The position numbers and the translations under genes were made by a program. Below the pieces are notes generated by a model. The model worked only from the letters and a program-made list of their open reading frames with translations, was not told the origin of the DNA and ran no database searches. A DNA stretch of 64,000 nt, from contig JABLUY010000004.1 in assembly GCA_013306675.1 (NCBI GenBank), forward strand, positions 124,001-188,000, in the 5' to 3' direction. Numbering within the stretch: position 1 is the stretch's first letter; each line of letters begins with the position of its first letter. Shown piece by piece: positions 51,859 through 63,500 of this stretch. The stretch comes from Thraustochytrium sp. TN22. Lineage: Eukaryota; Sar; Bigyra; Thraustochytrida; Thraustochytriidae.

Positions 51859-52605
51859 CTACAGGGCGCTACTTGACTTGCGCCGCCTTGGGTTCATCGT
51901 GCTGCTGCCCGCAGAGGTGCGCGGCGCGCGACCCGTGATGTTTAACTTGGACCGCGACGACGGCTTCTTCGTCAAGGCTGGCGAAGACGCACTCGAGTTC
52001 TGCGCGTGCTTTGTTCGCGGGGAAGTGGTCGCGGCACCCGAACGCTGTGGAAAGGCGACCGGATCCGATGGCCTGTGCTCCATCGAGTGAAGGCCGGCGC
52101 CTACCGAGGCAATCTCCCCTAACGCCAGCTTGCGGTGCAAGAGGCTGCGCAGCGTCTTGGCCTGCACCTGGATCATGCGTTCGCGCTTCTTCATCGTCTG
52201 CACATGTGTGGACAGGTACTGCTCATGCTGCGCGCTCTTGGTCTCCAGCTTGCGACGAACCTGTGCCAGCTCAACATTGATCACATTGCGCCGCGACACC
52301 AGGTCCGCGCTGTCCTCTGACTTGCCACTCAGCACCGCCAGGTCCTGCTCAAGCTTCGTATGCAGGTCGATCAAGCCCGACCGCTCCCGCTGTGCGCTGC
52401 GTCGCGCCTTGGCCAGCTCTTCGCACGCTTGCGCGTGTTTGACGCAGAGCCCTTTCAGCTTCTTCTTCTCCGCCGCAATCTTCTCCTCCACAGTGCCCAG
52501 GTCTACACGGGCGATCTGCGCCGATGTCTTGCTCAGCTCGCGCACCAAGTCGTCCACCACGGCCCAGTCCACGGCGCCGAAGCTCGCTGCCTCTGTCTCG
52601 TTCAT
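51859..52605 (-). CDS. Coiled-coil protein of unknown function
   Basis: The 248-residue frame starts MNETEAASFGAVDWAVVDDL at 52605. Residues about 20-165 form a nearly continuous coiled coil (DDLVRELSKTSAQIARVD, EEKIAAEKKKLKGLCVKH, NVELAQVRRKLETKSAQHEQ), with a short non-helical break at DLVSRRNVINV. The C-terminal 80 residues are basic, Ser/Pro-rich and probably disordered, ending RRRKSSSAL. Codon choice and the coherent heptad pattern support a real gene. I do not recognise a family; the layout would suit a small cytoskeletal or kinetochore adaptor, but nothing specific shows that. Confidence 0.6.
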   Translation of the reverse strand: MNETEAASFGAVDWAVVDDLVRELSKTSAQIARVDLGTVEEKIAAEKKKLKGLCVKHAQACEELAKARRSAQRERSGLIDLHTKLEQDLAVLSGKSEDSADLVSRRNVINVELAQVRRKLETKSAQHEQYLSTHVQTMKKRERMIQVQAKTLRSLLHRKLALGEIASVGAGLHSMEHRPSDPVAFPQRSGAATTSPRTKHAQNSSASSPALTKKPSSRSKLNITGRAPRTSAGSSTMNPRRRKSSSAL

Positions 52606-54305
52606 CTTCTTCGCCGAAGGTCCTGTGGCACCAACGCGCGCTGGCGCGCGCGTGGACGTGAGCGAGGAGGGGCCGTGGCCCGCACTTCCTCCTCCCCGTG
52701 TCTCGATTCTCAGCAGCTCTTGCCGTGCCCCTCGATTGATTGTCTCGCGCGGCCTCCGTGCCGTGACGGCGCCCGGCCTGACTCGGACTCGGATGAAAGT
52801 AAGGCTCGAGACCGTTTCATCATGGTGGTCCGCCGGTCACCTGGCTCCGAGCCCAGGACCGCCGCGAGGAGAGCGCGAGCAGGCGCTCGCTGGCTCGGCG
52901 ACTCGACTGGTACAACCAACAAACAAATTGTGAGCACAACTGCGGCAAGCCGCGCCGCGCCGAAACCGAGTCCGAAAACCGTCACCGGAGCGTCCGTCTG
53001 TCTCACGGACGCAGTGAGCGTGACAGTGAGTCACTCACTGGCAGGACGCATGTGATGGAGCAGCCAAGCTTTCCGGTCGCCTGACCACACGACAGGGGGC
53101 GCGGACCTTGGCCCGCCTACTATTTGCCGTCCGTGTCTTGGTGGTTTCTTCCGGTCAACGCACGTGCCGGCACGATCGACAAGCTTGTTTAGTTACTTCT
53201 CCCCTCCCCCCCAACTCGAAGCTGCGCATTGCTCGGCTACCGGCTCGAGGTCGTTGTGTTCACGGCTGTTATCTCCCCACCCATCCTGGCAGCCGGATCT
53301 GCCCTTGCTTCGTCGCAGGGCCCGGGGCCCGGCCCGCCCGCCACCTCGGCGCATCTCCCGGCGGCGCGTACGTCGATTCTCGGCGGCGCAGGGCAGCTCA
53401 GCGGTTTCGCATCCGCGATCAAGTTCACAGCATGCATGGCCTTGCACGGATGGCGCTCCCCGCCATCCCTACGAAGCGCGTGCTCTGCTGTTTCGCCCCA
53501 GCTGGATCGGATGCTCATCGAGCGAGCTGCTCCAACTTCACGTTGGCCCTGTGCTCGGTCGTTGGCGCCGTCGCGCGGGACCGGGACGGCGATCGCGTGT
53601 CCCAGCGAGGCGTTGGACGAGGCTCGCCATGCGACGACGCCTGGCTGCCTGCCAGTGGCTGGTTGCATCGCCCCGGCGGGCGGCCTGCTTCCTCGATGCC
53701 TCCTCGTGCGCTTGGGAGGTCCGGCCAGCCTGTCGCTAGCTAGGCTGAGCCGAGCCGAGCCGGCCAGGCCTTGATGGGGTTGAGTTCTTTGAGGTGCGGT
53801 GCGTTGGGTTCAAGTTCTCTTCGCTTTAGCCTGCCTGCCCGTGCCCGCCACGGCGTTGCTGTTGTTGGGGCCCTACGCGCCTCGCTGCAGTGCAACGGCT
53901 TGCCGGCCTGCTCTGCTCTGCGTAAGTTGCGCTTGGAGAGGGGGGAATGCAGTTGGGCAGTTGGGCACGCTCCAAGGGCCGGGCCGGCACGTGCGGGCAG
54001 ACAGATAGATGCTTATTGGCGCCTGTCTGAGGCGCGCACCGGCAGGCGGCAGGAGTTATCGCTCGCTCGCTTGGCTCTCGAGCGCTTGCTTCCTGCGAGG
54101 CCTGGCCTGCCGGAGCTAGCTAGCCACGCTAGCTGCTGGCAAGGCGCGCCTCGCTCGAGCGACACCAAGTTCCTGTCATCGGCGACATTCGCACGAAACA
54201 GAAACGAGAGCCGAGAAGAGGCAGCGCGCGTGCGTGCGTGCCACGCCCGCCGTGCGCAGCGCGCGGAGAGGCGGGCAGGAGAGCGGCGAGAAGAGAGCGA
54301 GAGCG

Positions 54306-54341
<36 letters not shown>

Positions 54342-54528
54342 TGGGCGCAGCCTGCCAGCCAGCGTGAGCTCAACGACGGCCGCGCGGCACGCGGGTAGCA
54401 GCCGCGGCCGCAGCAGACCTGCATCCATCGCGGCCTAGCCGAGCGAGCTCGTTCACACGCTCGCCTTCGGCATCAAACACGCCGCCGTTTTCATTCAACC
54501 AAGCACCCCCATTATCAGCAGCATTACG
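52606..54528. other. Gene-free region upstream of the DUSP12-like gene
   Basis: Frames here on both strands are Arg/Ala/Ser/Pro low complexity without recognisable domains. A GCCGAGCCGAGCCGG tandem lies near 53745-53760, GCTAGC runs near 54115-54130, and a GA dinucleotide tract at 54305-54333. The last 100 bp is probably the promoter/5' UTR of the phosphatase gene. Confidence 0.45.
54305..54333. repeat. GA dinucleotide microsatellite
   Basis: About 14 GA units followed by a short GTGG tetranucleotide run, about 200 bp upstream of the DUSP12-like start. Confidence 0.9.
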
Positions 54529-55890
54529 ATGATGTGCTCCGTGTCGCCGTCCGCGCGCCTCGAACAGGACCTCGACTGCCCTCGCGCCGGGCGGCGCCAG
54601 CTCGCCGGCCCGCGCAAGTTCTTCGGCAAGAAACCCATGAGCCTGGATGGTACCATCTGTCGCGACGACGCGCCCATCGAGGTCATCCCGGGCCTCTTTA
54701 TTGGCTCCATCCACTCGGCCTTCAACGATGAAGCCCTGCAGGCTGCCGGTATCACGCACGTCGTCAATGCCACCGGCCTGCCCGCCACCTTCCCGCGCCT
54801 CTTCACCTATTTGACGCTCGGGCTGCGCGACAAGGACACGACCAACCTATTCGCGTCCATCCCGCTCGCCAACGCCTTTATTCGCGCCGCACTCCACGGC
54901 GCCCGCCCCGGCCGTGTGCTCGTGCACTGCTCGTTTGGCCGCTCGCGCTCCGCCGCGCTCGTCGTCGCCTACCTCATGCAGGAGGCCGCCATGAGCTTCG
55001 CCGATGCGCTGCGCCTGGTCTCCGCCAAGCGCCCGGCCGTCGCCATGAACGCAGGCTTTCAGGACCAGCTCCGCTATTTCGAGGCTGCGTGCGGCGACGC
55101 GCTCCGCGCACACCAGCTCTACATGCGTGCGCGGGCCGCCTCCCATGCGCCAGCCGCCGCCCGCTCCAAGCCGCACCGCCCGGCCACCGCCACGCTGCAC
55201 CTCGGCCACGGCCAGGACCCCGTGCAGGTGCCACACCTGCTCGCTATGGACATGGAGTTCTCCTGCCGCGGTTGCGGCGTCCAGCTATTCCACGCGGCCG
55301 ACGTCTTGGTGCAAGACGCCGACGCCGCGGCCGGCCCTCCTCGCTCCGCCACCGGGGTGGACCAGGACGGCGACGAGGAGCTCGAGTGCAAGCTCGACGA
55401 TGACGACGACCTCATGATCAACAACAACAACAACAACAACAGCAATGGAACCTGCTTCCGCGACCAGGGCGGCTCCGACCGCAAGATCGAGAAAACCGAG
55501 ATGGAGGAGGAGGAGGAGGAGGAGGAGGAGGAGGAGGCCCTCCGCCTCGCCGCCGAGCTCGATAAGTCGATCGCCGGTGCGCATTGCATGCGCACCCGCA
55601 CCGCTCAGCTCGCTCGCCTCGCCCTCGATGCGCACCCGCACTCGTCGCGCTACCACGAGGTCGCCCGGCTCGCTCGCCTCGACGCCAAGGCGGCGCTCGC
55701 ACTCCTTGCGCAGGACCGCTACTTCCTCGCACTGCCGCTCGCCTGGATGTCACGGGACGCAGTGGAGTCGTCCAGCCCTGCAGCGCTCGCCTGTCCTGGC
55801 TGCTCCAAGACGCTTGGCACGCTGCTCGGCTGCAAGGATGACAGGCACCTCGGCTGCGAAATTGATCCCTCCGCCGTCTGCCCGCACTAA
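54529..55890 (+). CDS. DUSP12: DUSP12/Yvh1-type dual-specificity phosphatase with C-terminal zinc-binding domain
   Basis: The 453-residue protein starts at tandem ATGs (54529/54532). The phosphatase domain (about 45-190) begins IEVIPGLFIGSIHSAFN and contains the general-acid loop in LGLRDKDTTN. The active-site loop is VHCSFGRSRSAALVVAYLMQ (C134, R140). The C-terminal domain shows FSCRGCGVQLFHAADV, then WMSRDAVESSS and ACPGCSKTLGTL followed by LGCEID, the Cys pairs and order of the DUSP12/Yvh1 zinc domain. In yeast and animals that domain drives release of Mrt4 during 60S ribosome maturation. Between the halves lies an inserted disordered stretch with poly-Asn (AAC repeats near 55420) and poly-Glu (GAG repeats near 55503-55537), not typical of the family. 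Confidence 0.8.
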   Translation: MMCSVSPSARLEQDLDCPRAGRRQLAGPRKFFGKKPMSLDGTICRDDAPIEVIPGLFIGSIHSAFNDEALQAAGITHVVNATGLPATFPRLFTYLTLGLRDKDTTNLFASIPLANAFIRAALHGARPGRVLVHCSFGRSRSAALVVAYLMQEAAMSFADALRLVSAKRPAVAMNAGFQDQLRYFEAACGDALRAHQLYMRARAASHAPAAARSKPHRPATATLHLGHGQDPVQVPHLLAMDMEFSCRGCGVQLFHAADVLVQDADAAAGPPRSATGVDQDGDEELECKLDDDDDLMINNNNNNNSNGTCFRDQGGSDRKIEKTEMEEEEEEEEEEEALRLAAELDKSIAGAHCMRTRTAQLARLALDAHPHSSRYHEVARLARLDAKAALALLAQDRYFLALPLAWMSRDAVESSSPAALACPGCSKTLGTLLGCKDDRHLGCEIDPSAVCPH

Positions 55891-56465
55891 ACTTGGTACT
55901 CGTGGCTAGAGCTACTAGAGCGCCACAGATTGCGGGGAGCACGAATGAACGAGTGGAAGCAACCGATCGGCTCAACAGCCCTCACATCACAATCAAGCAC
56001 AATCAGCACGCACTGCCACCATCTCCAACGAGCTATTGAGTGCCCAGCTTTGTTGCTGGTTACTCGCCCATCCACATTCGTGGGACCAAGCAAGCTCAAC
56101 TACGTGCGCGCACGCACATCACAACCCCCATCCCTCCCTGCAAGATACATGGACAAGTGTACTTCATACTTACTGACTGGATCAATGATGATGTTACATG
56201 GCATGATCACGCTCATGATTGATGGGTGCATGGATGGATGGATGGATGGATGGATGGATGGATGGATGGCTCAAACCACCAGCCTACGATCCGATCGACC
56301 CGTTCGTTCGAGAAAGCACGTTCACACAGCCAGTGAGTGCGCCGCCGCGCCTGCGGGTGCTCGTGATTTAGTAAAAGCTCGTTGGCATCCTCGCCATCAT
56401 CATCCGCTTGCCAACTCGCAGAGCCCCGTGTCTGATGCACGTTTTGGCGCCCTTGAAAGTATTAG
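55891..56465. other. Convergent spacer with a GGAT microsatellite
   Basis: This is the 3' flank of the DUSP12-like gene and of the minus-strand Chibby-like gene. It is AT-richer than coding DNA and contains the tetranucleotide tract described separately. No gene is supported. Confidence 0.5.
56227..56270. repeat. GGAT tetranucleotide microsatellite
   Basis: About ten GGAT (ATGG) units. Confidence 0.9.
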
Positions 56466-57148
56466 TTACGGCGCAGTAGACGCAGTCGCTCCTCCGCCGC
56501 TGATGGCCCCACCCGGCACCAGCCACTTGCCCAACTCCCACTTGAGCGCCTCAGTTCGCAACGCCTCCTTCTGATACGCGTCGTGGTTCTTGTTCGCATC
56601 CAACTGCGACACAGCTAGCTTTGTCCCGTCCATCACGCCTGTCAAGGTCAGTCTCTCTCTCTTGCGCGCTCACGCTCGCCTTGTTCACCTCGCTTGCTCA
56701 GCAGGTAAACACACAAGGGGCGCACCCGCACGTACCAAGTCCATCAGCAGCTCGTTCTGGAACGAAAGCATCGCCTTCTCGCCGTTGGCGCGCGCGCAGC
56801 GCTCGTTCAGGATGCGCTTCTCACCCTCCAGCTGCGCAATGTACTGGTGTAGCCTGTCGATCTCCGCCTCGTAATTGCCCACCGTACCGGGGTCTGCGCC
56901 GCGGCCCAAGCAAACCTCGTCAGTCTTGCGGCGCTGAAAGAGAGGAGCATGTCCCTCACTTCACTTCGCGGCGACCTCGCCCCTCAAGACCACGTACCGA
57001 GGCGCCACCTGCCATCCTTGTCCAAGCTCAGCTTGTTCCCGTCCAACTCCAGCGTGCACTCGCTCTCCGGCACGGGCGGCCGCGACCCGTTCGATGCGCC
57101 GCTCCTGGCCGAGCTCCACGAGAGCCGCCGCTTCAAGAACTTCGACAT
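56466..57148 (-). CDS. Chibby-like protein, three exons
   Basis: Exon 1 (57148-56998) encodes MSKFLKRRLSWSSARSG, then PESECTLELDGNKLSLDKDGRW. Exon 2 (56933-56726) encodes a leucine-zipper helix (NYEAEIDRLHQYIAQLEGEK, then EKAMLSFQNELLMDLVRAG). Exon 3 (56638-56466) encodes VMDGTKLAVSQLDANKN and ends GGATASTAP. Intron boundaries are good: GTACGT/TTTCAG for intron 1 (56997-56934) and GTGCGC/TGACAG for intron 2 (56725-56639). A basic N-terminus, a short L.L.G..L....G.W strand motif and a C-terminal zipper is the Chibby plan; Chibby proteins act at the distal basal body and ciliary base. Intron 2 keeps the frame. Intron 1 as drawn is one base out of phase, so one junction or the exon 1 frame is not resolved. 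Confidence 0.5.
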
Positions 57149-57508
57149 GCTCGCCGCCGGGCGCCCGGCAAGCGGGCCGATCGAACGATCGATCGATGGA
57201 GCGAGCGAGCGGAGGATGCCCGATGGACCGCTTGCTTGCTGGATCGATTGATTGGTTGATTGAGCAAGCGCTCTTCTGCTTCACCTGGGCTCGCAGGTGC
57301 CGCCCCGCGAAGCGGACCATCAAGAGGACCAACGGCTCTGCGGGCACTGCACTGCAAGGGCGCCGCGTAGCAGGGCTTTGAGACCAAGGGACGATGAATC
57401 GATGCCGCCTGGCAGCCCGTCCCGCCTCGCACGCGCCACCTTCTCCGGGGCGAGCGACCTCGGCAAGCTCCTGCAGGCCGTCCACGGACAAGCCGGCACC
57501 ATAGGCCC
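57149..57508. promoter_or_regulatory. Divergent promoter between the Chibby-like and EF-hand genes
   Basis: The interval has an ATCGATCGATGG/GCGAGCGAGCG tract near 57187-57213 and GATTGATTGGTTGATTG (57246-57262) as its only AT-richer element. It may also contain an unrecognised 5' exon of the EF-hand gene, since a short open frame with FSGASDLGKLLQAVHG lies at about 57450-57490 in another phase. Confidence 0.4.
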
Positions 57509-60500
57509 ATGCAGGCGCGCGGGGACGCCGTGAGCAGGCTGCGGCGCAAGTACAAGGGCGAAGTGGAGCGCCTGGAGACCAAGGTGAAGCAGCACGAGCT
57601 GCACGAGGCGCGCGGATGGCTGAGGGACCAGCACGCGCGCCTGGACAAGTCGCTGGACGAGACCGCGGCGCGGGTCATGATTGGCGGCGCTGAGGCGAGC
57701 TCGCCAAGGCGTCGCGGCTGGTCGCCCGAGGCAGCCACCAGGCCACAGCGGGCGCAACGCAAGATTGCCGCGGCGCTCGCTAGGCGCAAGCCGCGCCTTG
57801 AGGCGCTACTCGAAGAGGCAGACCCGCTGCACCGCGGTGTCCTGCCAGCCAAGGTGCTCACGCGCATCCTCTGCGAGGACCTCGAGCTGGCCTGCGGCGT
57901 CTCGGACGCCTCGCACTACCTCGGAACATTCTTCGACCCAGACCGCGGTCTCGTCGACTACGAGGCGCTGCTTCGCAGTCTCGCGGGTGCCGAGGCTTCC
58001 TCGGCGGGCGCGGCCCCGCGCACCGCACTCGCCACGGCGCTCCGCAAGGTCGGCCTCGCCGCGGTCCGCGAAGCTTTGCGCAAGCACGCCGTGTCCGAGG
58101 CGGCGGTGACACGCGAGGTCTTCCGTGCAGCGCTGCAGGAGCTCCTGCCGGACAGCCCGGACCTCAGACGCGAGGCGATGAGGCTCTTCGGGATCATGCA
58201 GACCCGCGACCACACCGTGGACCTGGACGCCTTGGTGGACGCCTGCTTCGCGCCGGATGGCTTGGCCTGGGAGTCGCTCTGTGCCGCCCTTCGCACGGCG
58301 ACCTTTGACCGCAGCCTTGGGCGCGAGGGGATCGCGCTCGACGACCTGTGCGACCGCCTCGTCGATGACGGCGCTGCCTTGCCATCGCGGGACGACCTGC
58401 GCTCCGCGCTCCAGGAGCGCGGACACATGCGCACCGGGGATCTCGTGGCGCTCCGCGCCTTGCTTCGAGCCGTCCGAGGCCCATCTTCGTCGAGTCCAAG
58501 TGCCCACGCAGACCGCGACACCGTGGACCACGGCCCGCGCGCCTTGGCGCGGCGCCTGTATCGTACGCTGCAGGAATCGCACGGGCGGGATGGGCGCAGT
58601 CTCTTTCGGAGTATCGATAGGAACCAGCGCGGGTCGCTTTCACGCAAGGATTTTGCCCGCTTCTTACGGGCACCAGCGGCCGCCTGCGACGCGCTCTTCG
58701 ACCGCTTTGCGAATCCGGACAACCTGCTGGAGCTCAACGATTTCCTCAGCTTGCTCATGTACGGTAAGGTGCAGGACGGCAAACAGCGCCTGCGCTCGGC
58801 CAGCCCGCGACACGTCAGGTCGCATTCCGCGTCCTCGCCGCCGCGGTCTCCACGCCGTCATCGACGCCATGTGAAGCGCCACCAGGACGACCGCGGGGAG
58901 AGACACCACGGCCACCACCACCGCCGCGAGCAGCGCCAATCGGCGCTCGCGGAGCGCATGGCGCGAATCATACGCAGCGAGGGCTGGACCTCGGCCAAAC
59001 TGCGCGCACACCTGGAGCGCTTCGACACGCGCGACGCCGGTCTTGTCTCGCGCGAGCAACTCGCCACCGCGCTCAAGGTCTTTCCGTGCACGCGTGAGGA
59101 GCGCGTCGCGCTCGCTGACTCGCTCGACGAGGACAGCTCCGGCTCGCTGCGCATTGACCGCGCCGTACGCGCTATTCTTCACCCAGGGTCCCTCGAGCAG
59201 GAGGCACGCGACGCCGACTTGCTGTCGCGCATTCACGACGACGAGCTGCGCCGGGTCCTGCTCAGCATCGACGCCTGGAAGCTGCGCAGGCTCTTCTTCT
59301 CGCACGACCAGGATGGCAACGGCTTCCTCTCTGCTGCGCAGTTCAGCAACTTGCTGGAGAACGCGCGCGTCTCGGCGACGCGAAAGGAGATTGCCATCCT
59401 TGCCGACCGTCTCGCCATCAACCTCGGCACGCCTGGCTCCGTGGGATACGCGGACCTCATGAAGCTCCTCGGTACCACCGTACATGGCGAGGCGGCAGCC
59501 ATGCAAGGGGCGGACGAGAAGGAGAGCGCGTCTGCGAGGACAGATCTCGGTAGCCGCCTGGTGGAGGATGTCAACTTCGCCGCACTTGCCGCCCGCGCTG
59601 GAGTCCGAATTGAAGCGCTCCTGCGCAGGTGCGCTCGCCACGAACACGAGAACAGGCGGCGTGGCCAGCGGCGCGGCTGCATCACCTTCGATGCCTTCTT
59701 TCGTGTGCTCGACGCGGCGCTCGACCTTCGCGAGGCCTCGTGCACGGCGCTCGATCTTCAGCACCACGTCAAGAAGCACCTTGACACTCTTGAGGGCGCC
59801 TCCATCGTGCGATACACCTCTGCGCTGGAGGATCTCCTGCGCCCAGAGGACCGGGAGGCCGAGCTGCGCGAGCACCTGCTCCAGCGCATGAGCGATCACG
59901 GCTTTACCCAGCGCAAGGCCGTTCTCCAGGTGTTCCGCCTCCTGGACGATCGAGGCGAGGACGCGCTGGCGCAGGATGCCTTTGAGCGCGCTCTCGCCAC
60001 CCTCGGGATCGCCAAGCCAGACAAGACCGTCGACTTTTTGCTCCGTGAGTTCCGGGTACAGCGCCACCGCGGCAGCAGCAGCAGGAGCAACAACAGCAGC
60101 AGCAAAAAGGACGGACACTACCGCCGTCGCGGCACCCGCATCGCGTACCTAGAGCTGCTGCACTGGCTATTCGCGTCCGCCAAGCCCAAGGCTCCTTCGC
60201 AGGAGCGGCCTGCAGCTGCCGGAGCGGACGATAGCGACGAGGAAGACTACTGCGGAGCGACGGTGGGCGCCGACGTGCGCCGCCTCAAGAAGGAACTGGC
60301 TAGCCTGGACGCCGGTTTCTTCGACGAGCTCGAGGACCTCAAGCATAGCTACGCGGAGACTGTGCAACGAAACCAGGAGCTTGAGACGCACTTGTGGAAG
60401 CAGTGCGCCGAAACTGGCGTCCCGCCGCCCATGGATACAGCGCGTCTGGCCAAGGTGAGCACTAGCCGCGTCGAGAGCGTGGCATCTTCTGCGCTCGTAC

Positions 60501-63500
60501 GCCGGCTGCGGACTCGCGCGGCCGTGCTTGAGGGCAAGGAACCGGAAGACAGCAACCACAGTACTCCACGCGGCACGCTCGGCGACCGCCTGCGTGGCGC
60601 TCTGGAGCACGACCCGCGCGTGCTGCAGGCCATTCTTCGTCGCCTTGAAGACGCCAAGACCGAGGAGGGCGAGGAGAACGACAATGCCGTGGACCAGCGC
60701 GACAACGCCCACCTCTTTGTCGTGTCCGCCTCTTCCTTCCGCAGCGCGCTTCAGACGAGGCTTGCAGAGTATCTGACCGAGCCTGACCTTGACGAACTCG
60801 TGCGAAAGTTCGACCGCGACGGCGACGGGCAGGTTCGCTACTTGGAATTTATTGACGCCGTGCGGCCGCTGGCCCCGACGTCCGATGCTGCGCATGCTGC
60901 TCCGCCAGCGATCCCTTCTTCCCCGCCGCAGTCTGCCTCACAGCGCCGTCGCCGCCGGCGCCGTGACGGCACCAAGCGTGACTTGCTCTTCGACTCGGAC
61001 TCGGACGACAGCGCGTCGTCCGCCTTCGAGAAAGGCAAAGACGACTCCCCGAGGCGCCGTCCCAAGGGTGAGAACAGCCGTCGGCGAAGCAATGCGAGTC
61101 GCTCCAGCAGCAGCAGCAGCAACAGCAGCAGTAGCAGCAACAGCAGTAGCAGCAGCAGCAGCCGTGGTGGTGGGTTTAGCCGCAGTGGCAGCGGCAGCGA
61201 CACCTCGAGCATCGAAGAGGGCGTATGTCCGCGACGTGCGCAAAAGACCCGTCCAATGCGGCAGCGGAAACGCCGCGCAAAGTCGCCTCTTTCGGCAGAG
61301 CTCTCAGAAGAGCTCTCGCCGGTCTTCAGCCCGTCCTGGGAGGATCGCAGCGCATTCGCCAAGGAACAGATCAGGGCGGTCATTTTGCGGGATGCGCTGC
61401 CAACCAAGGAGGCAGACAAGCTCGACTTGCGCGCCGCCTTTGACGTCTTGGACCGCGACCGGGACGGCGTCCTCAGTCGCCGCGAACTCAAGGCACTTTT
61501 GGAGCGCAGTGAGGTCAGCCGCGAGCTCTCGCGCGGCGAGCAGCGCGCGCTGCTTGACGCGCTGCTGCCGCCAGGCAAGCGCGAAGCCGGGCTTCGGTTC
61601 CCAGAGTTCATCCGCCTCGTGGACAGGCTCGGCGAGGACGTCGAGAGCTCGCCCAAGCGGCGCGCTGTGCTGGAAGACCGCCTCCGGCACGACCTCGGCC
61701 AGGTCGACCTTGAAGAGGATATCGGCCACGACGCCGCAAATCGGCGCGAGTTCCACCGTCTCGTGGACGACCGCGCCGTGGTTCCGCTGACCAAGGAGGA
61801 AAAGGATGCCCTCATGGATGCCGTGGATCGCGACGCGGACGGCTTTGTCTCGCAGGAGGAGCTAAACGAGTTCGCACACGCGAGGCCGCGGTCCCCGCTT
61901 CGCAAGCCTGAGCGCAAGCGCGCGGAGCTCGACATGGCGCTCGAGCGTGTGCGCAAGCTCATCCTCAAGCTCGCGGACCAGGGCAACGGCGAGCTCGACC
62001 TTGCCGCCGCCTTTAACGCATTTGACAAGACGCGCTCGGGGCTGGTCGCCACGCGTGCCTTTGGCATCGCCCTGCACCGAGCGGGCTTTCACCTCAGCGC
62101 CGAGGAGGAAGACGCACTCATGAAGCGGCTTGACCCGCATGGGTCCGGCTCCGTGGAGTTTGTCAGCTTCCGCAGCTTTGCAACCAAGTCGCGCCGCGCT
62201 GAGCGGCCCAAAGCATCTTCTTCCTCCTCCTCCTCCAAGACCGGCGTGGCACTTCCGGCCACCACGCTGGAGACGCTTCGCAAGAAGCTGCGCCAGCTGC
62301 GCGTGGGCCCGTCGCTCAACAGGCACTTTCGACGCTTCGCGAGCACGCACAAGGACGCGCTCACGGTAGAGGAGCTGGCCCTGCTCACCCGCTCCGTGGG
62401 CCTCGACCTGAGCAAGAAGCAGACACATGCTCTCCTGCGTCGCCTCGCCTCGCGCGGCGCGAGTGTCATCACCTTTGCCGAGCTAGAGGCCTTCGCGGAC
62501 GACAAGGCCGGCGGCGCCGCTGGTCTCCAGGCGCCGGGCCTGGGGCGCGAGGCGCTCCTGCGCATGGCGATCCGCAAGGTGCGCGGCGCGACGCAGGACC
62601 TGCATCGCGCGCTGCGTCAGGTCGCCTCGGAGGACGGGGCGCACGTCGATCGCGCGTCCTTCGAAGCGGTTCTTCTCAGCAGCGGCTGCAACCTGCCGGA
62701 CCAGGAGCTGGACGTTCTGTACGAGTCCTCGCCTCAGAACCAACTTGGCGAGGTCCGTATCGCGGACTTCCTTATTGCCTTCCTCGATGTTGCAGCGCTC
62801 ACGCGACAGTTTCGCGCCAAGAACCCGCGCGCGGCATCGCTGTTGGAGGCGCTGCGGCGCTTTGTACCAGGTCGCCGCCGCACGCGACAGGTGGAGCAGA
62901 ACGAGGACGGGGAGAGCGGCAACGTAATGACGCGGCACGATGCGCTCAGGGCGGTGCGTCAGGTGGGCATCTTGGCGCCGGCCTGGCAGCTGGAAGCGGC
63001 CCTGGACCTCGCGCAGGCCGACGATCCGGGCACCGTCAGCCTTCCGCTGCTGTGCGAGGTTCTCACGCAGCCTGCCTCCCCGTCGCCCAAGAAGACCTCG
63101 GACAACTCATCTGACGCCGAGGCCGCCGCGGCTTCGGCCGGGTCCACCGACACGGTGACCTCGCTGGTGCTCATGTTGCGCGCGGCGCTGCGGGAGCGCG
63201 CTACAAAGTCCACATCCGGGAGGACGAGCGAGTCGGGCGCTGCTGCCTCGACGATGCAAGACGACATGCGGTCGGCGATTCGGGCGCAGCTCAATGTGGA
63301 TGTGGGCGAGGCTGACGCGGAGGTCCTCGAGCGCCTGCTGCGTCTTGGACGGCGTGGCGGCGGGCGCAAGTGGCACTGGGACGAGTTCCGACAGCGCATG
63401 CTGGGCAGCGACACGGTGCAGCTGGCGCTGCAAGTGGACGCTGATACGGATCCTCAGGCTGTGCGCGACGCGGAGCGCGCCGCGAAGGCGCTGCACGAGC

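Noticed and set aside
53108-53743. An open frame of about 211 codons in the spacer before the DUSP12-like gene
   Set aside because: Three overlapping frames are open in the same interval and all are Arg/Pro/Ala/Ser-rich. Nothing favours one as a gene.
58664-60118. A minus-strand open frame of about 484 codons opposite the EF-hand gene
   Set aside because: The plus strand has a continuous EF-hand frame through this interval; the minus frame has no domain.
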